NCBI GenBank assembly: GCA_031363085.1 | Contig: JANLTU010000239.1 | Location: 1-28,000 of the forward strand | Reading direction: 5' to 3' | Length of the DNA: 28,000 nucleotides | Origin: UBA6921 sp031363085 | GTDB lineage: Bacteria; Pseudomonadota; Gammaproteobacteria; SG8-11 | In this document: piece by piece, positions 23,998 to 28,000 of the stretch | How the letters are laid out: each line of letters begins with the position of its first letter | Position numbering within the stretch: the first letter of the stretch is position 1 | Made by a program: the position numbers and the translations under genes | Notes under the pieces: generated by a model | Databases searched by the model: none | What the model saw: the letters and a program-made list of their open reading frames with translations, nothing else | Told to the model about the DNA's origin: nothing

Positions 23998-24312
23998 TTA
24001 ATTGGTTTTTTTCACCCGTAAATGCGACAAGTCGGTGCTCCGTTTATTGGGTCCATGTACCACCGCGTGGGCGAGTGATTTTCGAAGCCAGCTCAGCTCG
24101 GCGCGTAAACGCGAGAGTTCAAATTCGCGCGCCTGTTTTTCTAACGGATGCTCCACGTCTTTGAAGGCCGCCGCCAAGGCGGTCCAATAGCTGCGCAGTT
24201 CATATAGTGGAATCACCATGCTTCCTGTCCCTAACCGCTTCTGCCATTCCTTCCCTGCGACTTCAAGTTGTAGCCAAAGTTGCGCCGCTTTCTTGTCTTG
24301 AGCTTCGTTCAC
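23998..24312 (-). CDS. Small protein of unknown function
   Basis: The 104-residue product starts at a GTG (24312) with GAGGAG seven bases upstream, a good start context. It is predicted to be mostly helical and charged: a first helix (DKKAAQLWLQLEVAGKEWQK), a short loop with a small hydrophobic patch, then FKDVEHPLEKQAREFELSRL and RAELSWLRKSL, which could form a coiled coil. There is no signal peptide or membrane segment. A terminator follows. It diverges from the TrhA-like gene with a 200-base gap that must hold both promoters. I do not recognise the family. Confidence 0.7.
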   Translation of the reverse strand: MNEAQDKKAAQLWLQLEVAGKEWQKRLGTGSMVIPLYELRSYWTALAAAFKDVEHPLEKQAREFELSRLRAELSWLRKSLAHAVVHGPNKRSTDLSHLRVKKTN

Positions 24313-24512
24313 GACGTGCTCCTCTTATCTATTATGAATGAATGGTCTGTGCCTACCCGCGCGCTACTATAGGCGCGTTGTCTTAATCTGCACTTTAAAA
24401 CAGTCGCGTGGTGGTTTTGAGTTGCGTGCAACGTCGACGTCCATCGTTGCGGCGAGTACGCCACAGGCGGTTTGCACGCATACTTGTACAACCAATACCG
24501 AGTCTGGGACGA

Positions 24513-25127
24513 ATGGATCGCCACGAAGTATTTAATAGCATCAGCCACCTGGTCGGCGCAGTCGCGGCGTTGATCGGCGCCACGGTGTTGATCGTGTTTG
24601 CCGGGATCGACGGCGACGCGCGCCGCATCGTCAGTTTCAGTATTTACGGTGCGACGTTATTTTTTCTGTACCTGATGTCCACGCTGTATCACGGCACCCA
24701 AGGCCGGACGCGCCGCGTGTTCGAAATCTTCGATCACCAAGCAATCTATTTGTTGATTGCCGGCACCTATACGCCGTTCGCACTCGCCACCTTGCGCGAT
24801 GCAACCGGCTGGTGGCTGTTTGGCGCGATCTGGACCACGGCGTTGATCGGCATGGTGCTGGATGTGCTACCGCGCAAGGGGCCGCGCATTCTAGCCGTGG
24901 TGATTTATCTGGTGATGGGCTGGATGTGCGTGCTGGTCATTAATCCGTTAATCGCGAAGTTGTCTGTGCCGGGATTTTACTGGTTGCTGGCGGGCGGCGT
25001 GTTCTACACCGTGGGTGTTGTCTTTTACGCGCTGGGGAACCGCATCGTGTGGGCGCATGGCGCGTGGCATGTATTTGTACTGGCCGGCAGCGCGTGCCAT
25101 TACGTGGCGATATTGTTTTACGCGTAA
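24513..25127 (+). CDS. trhA: Hemolysin III/TrhA family membrane protein (PAQR-like)
   Basis: The 204-residue protein has seven hydrophobic helices, typical of the YqfA/hemolysin III family. Family motifs are EVFNSISHLVGAVAALIGAT at the start, YGATLFFLYLMSTLYHG, the FDHQAIYLLIAGTYTPFAL block with its conserved D-H and S/T-YTP, and the C-terminal HGAWHVFVLAGSACHY with two histidines. In this family the histidines and the aspartate bind a metal. E. coli TrhA affects membrane energetics and fatty-acid composition; true hemolysis is not expected. I chose the ATG at 24513 because the family starts there and GGGACGA precedes it; the frame is open for 35 more codons upstream. Confidence 0.93.
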   Translation: MDRHEVFNSISHLVGAVAALIGATVLIVFAGIDGDARRIVSFSIYGATLFFLYLMSTLYHGTQGRTRRVFEIFDHQAIYLLIAGTYTPFALATLRDATGWWLFGAIWTTALIGMVLDVLPRKGPRILAVVIYLVMGWMCVLVINPLIAKLSVPGFYWLLAGGVFYTVGVVFYALGNRIVWAHGAWHVFVLAGSACHYVAILFYA

Positions 25128-25529
25128 ATCGTGCACGCACGGCAAGCGCAACGATACCGCATGGTCGACTGTCGACCCTTTGCAGTTGGTTATTGGCATC
25201 CCTAAAAAACATCGCCCGGAAACACCACAAACCAGACCTTCGCGTGACCGGCGCTTATTAAACCCGCACAGAAATCCAGCGACTATACTGAAGCTTGCAG
25301 TTGGGGGTGCTTGAGGGGCGACTTCAGTTCCGATCCGCAAATGTTTAGGCATGACTAAATTTACTGACAGGTGTCTTTAGTAATGGCATGCGAGGACAAA
25401 CGATCAAATTTAGATTTAGGCGGCATTGTGCTCAAAAACGAACGCCGTCTAAATTATGTTCAACGCGAGAGTCGGTCGCGTTTTCCCCGCCGCTTGAAAA
25501 GCGAAGACAAGCACAAGGAGGGGGGCTTT

Positions 25530-25553
25530 ATGAAGGGCGGGGAAAAATGGTAG
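25530..25553 (+). other. Seven-residue leader-like ORF in an inverted repeat
   Basis: AAGGAGGGGGG stands before ATG 25530, which opens MKGGEKW and a TAG stop. Codons 3 to 6 form the right arm (25536-25546) of an 11-bp perfect inverted repeat whose left arm is at 25481-25491. This resembles a leader peptide whose translation changes RNA folding, but the downstream target is unclear. Confidence 0.35.
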
Positions 25554-25556
25554 TGT

Positions 25557-25621
25557 GCGAAGCGTTGTTTCGCTGCCGCCTAAGCGAGCTTGAGGCGCGC
25601 AGTCGAAAGCGAACGCTTCGC
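25557..25621. repeat. 65-base long imperfect hairpin
   Basis: The outer arms are a perfect 10-bp inverted repeat: GCGAAGCGTT and AACGCTTCGC. The tip also pairs, CGCCTAAGC with GCTTGAGGCG around a GA loop and one bulge. The middle pairs loosely. It lacks an obvious attC box and a T-run, so it is neither a clear attC nor a terminator. Confidence 0.55.
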
Positions 25622-25708
25622 GATAAACCCTCAGGGCGCGGGCCGCATGGAATTTTCTTTTGTCTCACAGACACTACACTGCAGGCTCGAACGTGCGGCC
25701 GCCTCCCC

Positions 25709-25804
25709 CGTCGAACCCCTCGTTGGAGCGGACATTCCGCGCCATCTTCCTCGCAAGCTCAGGCGTCCCTTCCAGCGGAACGCCGCTCAACTCGAACGTT
25801 AGGC
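25709..25804 (+). repeat. attC-like recombination site 1
   Basis: The site ends in GTTAGGC (25798-25804), matching the GTTRRRY R' box, after CCGCTCAACTCGAAC. The left part has GTTGGAGCGG, which pairs with CCGCTCAA through one extrahelical base, and ATTCCGC pairing with GCGGAA. The left R'' box (GTCGAAC) is imperfect. The bulged base is typical of attC folding. Confidence 0.75.
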
Positions 25805-25828
25805 TCAACTCACCAGTGGGAGGAAACA

Positions 25829-26437
25829 ATGAAAAACTTTCTCAGTTCCTTAATCGTGTTGTTGGCAGTTTCAGGGTGCGCCGCTTCTATGGTCAGCATC
25901 TATGGAGTGAAACAGGAAACAGATAAATTCAATAGCAACCAAACAAGGGTAACAATGACCGGGGGCGTAATTGACGCAGATTACCTGGGCATAGTGGCAA
26001 ATGCTGCCGAGTTCAATCCGTTCGTTATTCGATCCCAAGACAGTAAAGTTGTCGCTACCGGCATTTTATTTTCCTTCGAAAACAACACTACTTATAGTGG
26101 CGCCAAGTGGCTAAACATAAGAGAAGGAAGCACGGCAACATTCTTGCTCAATAATGGCGCTGAAAAAATAGAACTCGCCGCAGCAAAAGGCGACATCGAT
26201 TATTCCGTAACATCCCCACAGAACACGGTCTACACAACAAAATTTGATCGCGGCGTGTTTTCTGCCACACCTGACCAACTCAAACAAGTCGCTAACGCAA
26301 CCTCCGTTGAGGTTCGTGTTTCTGGGGCGACTTCCTACATTGATTTCCCAAGAAAGCCGAACAATCACGTAGTCGATAACTTCTTACCGAATCTGAAAAA
26401 ATTCTATGAAACCGAAGTGCAGCCTTTCTTGAAATAG
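25829..26437 (+). CDS. Cassette-borne lipoprotein of unknown function
   Basis: The 202-residue product starts at an ATG behind a strong GGGAGGAAACA ribosome site. A type II signal peptide ends in the lipobox VSGC, so Cys17 would be acylated and the protein anchored in a membrane. The mature part is mixed beta and coil with no motif I recognise (VTMTGGVIDADYLGIVANAA; FNPFVIRSQDSKVVATGILF). The gene lies exactly between two attC-like sites: the first R' box ends 24 bases before the start and the second R'' box begins one base after the stop. It is therefore a complete mobile cassette with its own ribosome site but no obvious promoter. Base composition is AT-richer than the chromosomal genes. 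Confidence 0.85.
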   Translation: MKNFLSSLIVLLAVSGCAASMVSIYGVKQETDKFNSNQTRVTMTGGVIDADYLGIVANAAEFNPFVIRSQDSKVVATGILFSFENNTTYSGAKWLNIREGSTATFLLNNGAEKIELAAAKGDIDYSVTSPQNTVYTTKFDRGVFSATPDQLKQVANATSVEVRVSGATSYIDFPRKPNNHVVDNFLPNLKKFYETEVQPFLK

Positions 26438-26438
26438 A

Positions 26439-26519
26439 GCCTAACCCCGCCATCAACTCGGACGTGCAAAGGCGCCGCTTCGCTCTGCTTTTGCACGCCG
26501 GTTATGGCGAACGTTAGAA
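26439..26519 (+). repeat. attC-like recombination site 2
   Basis: The R'' box GCCTAAC (26439-26445) is perfect; the R' box GTTAGAA (26513-26519) deviates in the last base. CGCCATCAACTCGGACGTGC pairs with the right arm GCACGCCGGTTATGGCG with single extrahelical bases. The central TGCAAA/TTTGCA pairing completes the fold. This is a convincing attC. Confidence 0.85.
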
Positions 26520-26618
26520 GTTCGTAACAACAAAGGCGAGAGTCACGGGCAAGCCTCGAAGGGCGCGGGCGTTCTGAAAGCTTTACTACTGCATGCGGCA
26601 CGGGTCCATCCGCCGTGG

Positions 26619-27233
26619 TTGTCTTCCCACCAAAAAAACAAGTTGAGTGGATGGGCGTTGGTAAGCATCATGGGCGTCGGGTTGGGCGCTTGGGTCGGTC
26701 ACGGTTTTGTCTCGTGGGTGTGCTGGCATTATCCCGAAAACCGTTCTAACCCTTCGTTCAAGGCGGACGCGGTGAAGCGTTGCATGTTTCCTGAAGTCTT
26801 CTCAGCGCGCCGTTTAACTCAAACGTTAGGTTTCTATCTTCACCTTCAATGGGAGTTGTTAAATACGCCTTACGTATGTCAGAAAGAGCATGTAGCCTTT
26901 CACATGGGGACAGCTATTGGAGATGGTGAATGCGTAGCCTTGGTGAAACACTGCGCGGGAGCACCTGAAACCAGCAAATGGAAACAAGGTGCATCTGTGC
27001 GCGGAAACGTGGCTATTCAGAGTGGAACCGCAATCGCAACCTTCAAAGATGGCAAGTATCCGAATCAACGTCATGGCAATCATGCGGCCATCTATATTTC
27101 CCAAGATGCAAAAGGAATTCAGGTTTATGACCAATGGTCAGGCAAAGGTGTTCATACCCGCACTATTCGTTGGAGTGGCGGCGGCGGTGAGGATCCGAGT
27201 GATGACGGAAACGCATTCTCTATAATCGAGTAA
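26619..27233 (+). CDS. BPSL0067-family amidase-like protein, read through from an upstream cassette's membrane ORF
   Basis: The C-terminal 125 residues match the BPSL0067 family, which I recall as papain/NlpC-like with Tae2-type effectors related: a catalytic cysteine in GDGECVALVKH (family GSGQCVALVQH), SGTAIATFKDGKYPNQRHGN, then HAAIYISQD (catalytic histidine), VYDQWSGK and a final NAFSIIE. The frame is open from TTG 26619 and first encodes a hydrophobic segment (SGWALVSIMGVGLGAWVGHG) from the preceding cassette, crosses the attC at 26744-26831 in frame, and enters the family domain. The family-like start would be a TTG at 26856 (LLNTPYV), with poor ribosome spacing. Either that is used, or a membrane-anchored fusion is made. 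The next gene, an STY0301-family partner, follows after 6 bases. Confidence 0.75.
   Translation: MSSHQKNKLSGWALVSIMGVGLGAWVGHGFVSWVCWHYPENRSNPSFKADAVKRCMFPEVFSARRLTQTLGFYLHLQWELLNTPYVCQKEHVAFHMGTAIGDGECVALVKHCAGAPETSKWKQGASVRGNVAIQSGTAIATFKDGKYPNQRHGNHAAIYISQDAKGIQVYDQWSGKGVHTRTIRWSGGGGEDPSDDGNAFSIIE
26744..26831 (+). repeat. attC-like recombination site 3, inside the read-through ORF
   Basis: It begins with TTCTAAC (one mismatch to RYYYAAC) and ends with the perfect R' box GTTAGGT (26825-26831). GTTCAAGGCGGAC on the left pairs with CGCGCCGTTTAAC on the right. The CCCTTCGTTCAAG...TTAACTCAAACGTTAGG layout is typical of chromosomal integron attC sites. Confidence 0.85.
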
Positions 27234-27239
27234 CCGATA

Positions 27240-27695
27240 ATGACAAGAAAATTCTTTATTAGGCTGGTATGGTTCAACGCCCTGCTCGGCTATGGATTCG
27301 GTGCTCTGGCCAACGAAGGACTGTCGTGTCCATCCACCATTGAAGTTTCACAAAAGCCAGCCAGCCAGCTCCAAGGTTGGGATGTCAGTAGTTATAGTAA
27401 TGAGGCGATGCCTATCAAGGTGTCAGGAATTACCTTCTATATCGGCCCGCCCGCCGAGTTGGCCTCATCACCTCCCAGTGACCAAAAAACCGTGGGGAAA
27501 AAACTGATCTTGACATGGAATCTTTACAAGAAACGAAGCAGCGGCCTCGAACTATGGCTCGAATGCAGCTACACACATACTAATGTGGTGCTTTCCAAAC
27601 GAATACCGGAGTGGATTAGGGTGTGCTCAGTGTTTTATGACAAAAACTCTAGGGTTGAGAATGACTATGTTTTTGAAAAAATGGAGTGTAAGTAA
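27240..27695 (+). CDS. STY0301 family protein (putative periplasmic partner of the BPSL0067-type protein)
   Basis: The 151-residue product has a signal peptide (cleavage about after GFGALA). The mature part follows the STY0301 family pattern: LSCPSTIEVSQKP then LQGWDV, SGITFYIGPPAELASSPPSD, LTWNLYKKRSSGLELWLECS YTHTNVVLSKRIPEW, then VCSVFYD and a C-terminal KMECK with cysteines likely in disulfide bonds. It starts 6 bases after the BPSL0067-type gene. The family is repeatedly found beside BPSL0067-family genes, to my recollection, suggesting an enzyme-inhibitor or effector-immunity relation in the periplasm. It ends 13 bases before a possible attC R'' box that is cut by the intron end. Confidence 0.85.
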   Translation: MTRKFFIRLVWFNALLGYGFGALANEGLSCPSTIEVSQKPASQLQGWDVSSYSNEAMPIKVSGITFYIGPPAELASSPPSDQKTVGKKLILTWNLYKKRSSGLELWLECSYTHTNVVLSKRIPEWIRVCSVFYDKNSRVENDYVFEKMECK

Positions 27696-27712
27696 CTCAT
27701 TCAACAAACCTA

Positions 27713-28000
27713 ATCGGGTAGCCGGGGGTTTCTAACCCCAGCCCCCACACCACCCCACCGTGCGGGTCCGCAGTGGGCGGTTCCATTGATGTTTAGAGCA
27801 AGCAACGCTCGCCCCAAAGCCGGTTACGTGATAGCGCCAAGTCGTTACTTCCCGTTTGACACAGGCAACGCAACGATTGAGCTAAGTACGGCTCCTCTCT
27901 GTCGATGGTTCAGGCCTTCACCCTGTCCCACGCATTACTGTGGGCGTTTGGCGACTACGCCGTCTGCTGACTTCTGCTCAATCACGTCATGCGTTGCCGC
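27713..28000 (-). mobile_element. Group II intron, 3' part (domains V-VI), running off the window
   Basis: On the minus strand, from about 27783 to 27713, there is a domain V-like hairpin (CCCAC-TGCGG...CCGCA-CGGTGGG) and a domain VI-like hairpin built on GGGGG/CCCCC with unpaired bases, ending CTACCCGAT. This is the usual 3' end of bacterial group II introns. Further upstream is GAAGGCCTGAACCATCGACA, like the domain I-IV RNA of such introns. No reverse-transcriptase frame occurs in the 290 bases before the domain V. The element lies opposite to the cassettes and next to the motif ACCTAA, as IIC-attC introns do. The intron class is inferred, not proven. Confidence 0.6.

Larger units (their letters stand above)
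25128..25708. other. Gene-free stretch between trhA and the first attC-like site
   Basis: I find no convincing gene. A long plus-strand frame runs from 25388 through the lipoprotein gene but lacks coding character before 25829. The stretch has two structured segments: an 11-bp perfect inverted repeat (25481-25491 and 25536-25546) around a strong ribosome site and an eight-codon frame, and a long hairpin at 25557-25621. No integrase gene or attI is seen. Confidence 0.5.

Noticed and set aside
25388..25828. N-terminal extension of the cassette lipoprotein
   Set aside because: A strong ribosome site and lipobox signal peptide place the start at 25829; the upstream codons cross an attC site and have no coding character.
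1..28000. CRISPR arrays, rRNA or tRNA genes
   Set aside because: No regular spaced repeats or rRNA were seen, and the only tRNA-like fold is the end of tmRNA.

Overview
The window looks like a chromosomal stretch of a proteobacterium, most likely a gammaproteobacterium. The reasons are the tmRNA tag (ANDDNYALAA), the smpB-ratA-rnfH-bamE-fur neighbourhood, REP palindromes of the TGTAGGAGCG type and a BamE lipoprotein. I cannot name a genus. Most of it is ordinary chromosome, but both edges and two internal junctions carry mobile DNA.

Layout. (1) 1-690: the right end of an IS50/Tn5-like insertion sequence (transposase C-terminus and terminal repeat) has cut into a TIGR04255-like gene. A gene-poor stretch follows. 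(2) 692-3745: tmRNA (ssrA) with its terminator, smpB, ratA, rnfH, a RidA-family gene, bamE and fur, which is a housekeeping block. (3) 3799-6368: a lipoprotein with 14 FG-GAP/VCBS repeats sits between the end of fur and a second, partial copy of the fur 3' end, so fur looks like an insertion site. (4) 6421-9435: a lone Tat-exported TRAP binding protein, a methyltransferase, a small gene broken by an in-frame amber codon and a small membrane protein. (5) 9432-16708: a six-gene minus-strand operon (HyfB, HyfC, HyfE, HyfF, HyfG and HyfI homologues). It encodes a membrane complex related to group 4 hydrogenases. The large subunit lacks the [NiFe]-binding cysteines, so it is better read as an energy-converting-hydrogenase-related (Ehr) complex than as a hydrogenase. 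(6) 16864-23726: more minus-strand genes: an HD-GYP response regulator, two exported proteins of unknown function (one with an HExxH motif) and a 1159-residue flavoprotein resembling NfnB fused to NfnA, a candidate soluble electron-transfer partner. (7) 23998-25127: a small unknown gene and a TrhA/hemolysin III membrane protein. (8) 25128-28000: a cassette array without a visible integrase. Three attC-like sites flank a lipoprotein cassette, a small membrane ORF and a BPSL0067-family/STY0301-family pair. A group II intron end on the opposite strand follows, at what looks like a fourth attC.

How they work together. tmRNA and SmpB form the trans-translation system. BamE belongs to the outer-membrane protein assembly machine, and Fur is the iron regulator. 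The Hyf-like operon probably couples an unknown redox reaction to proton or sodium movement. The Nfn-like flavoprotein could exchange electrons with it, but this is inference from proximity. The right-hand cassettes are accessory genes. The BPSL0067/STY0301 pair looks like a cell-wall amidase with a periplasmic partner, possibly effector and immunity. All homology calls come from reading the translated sequence; no search was run.
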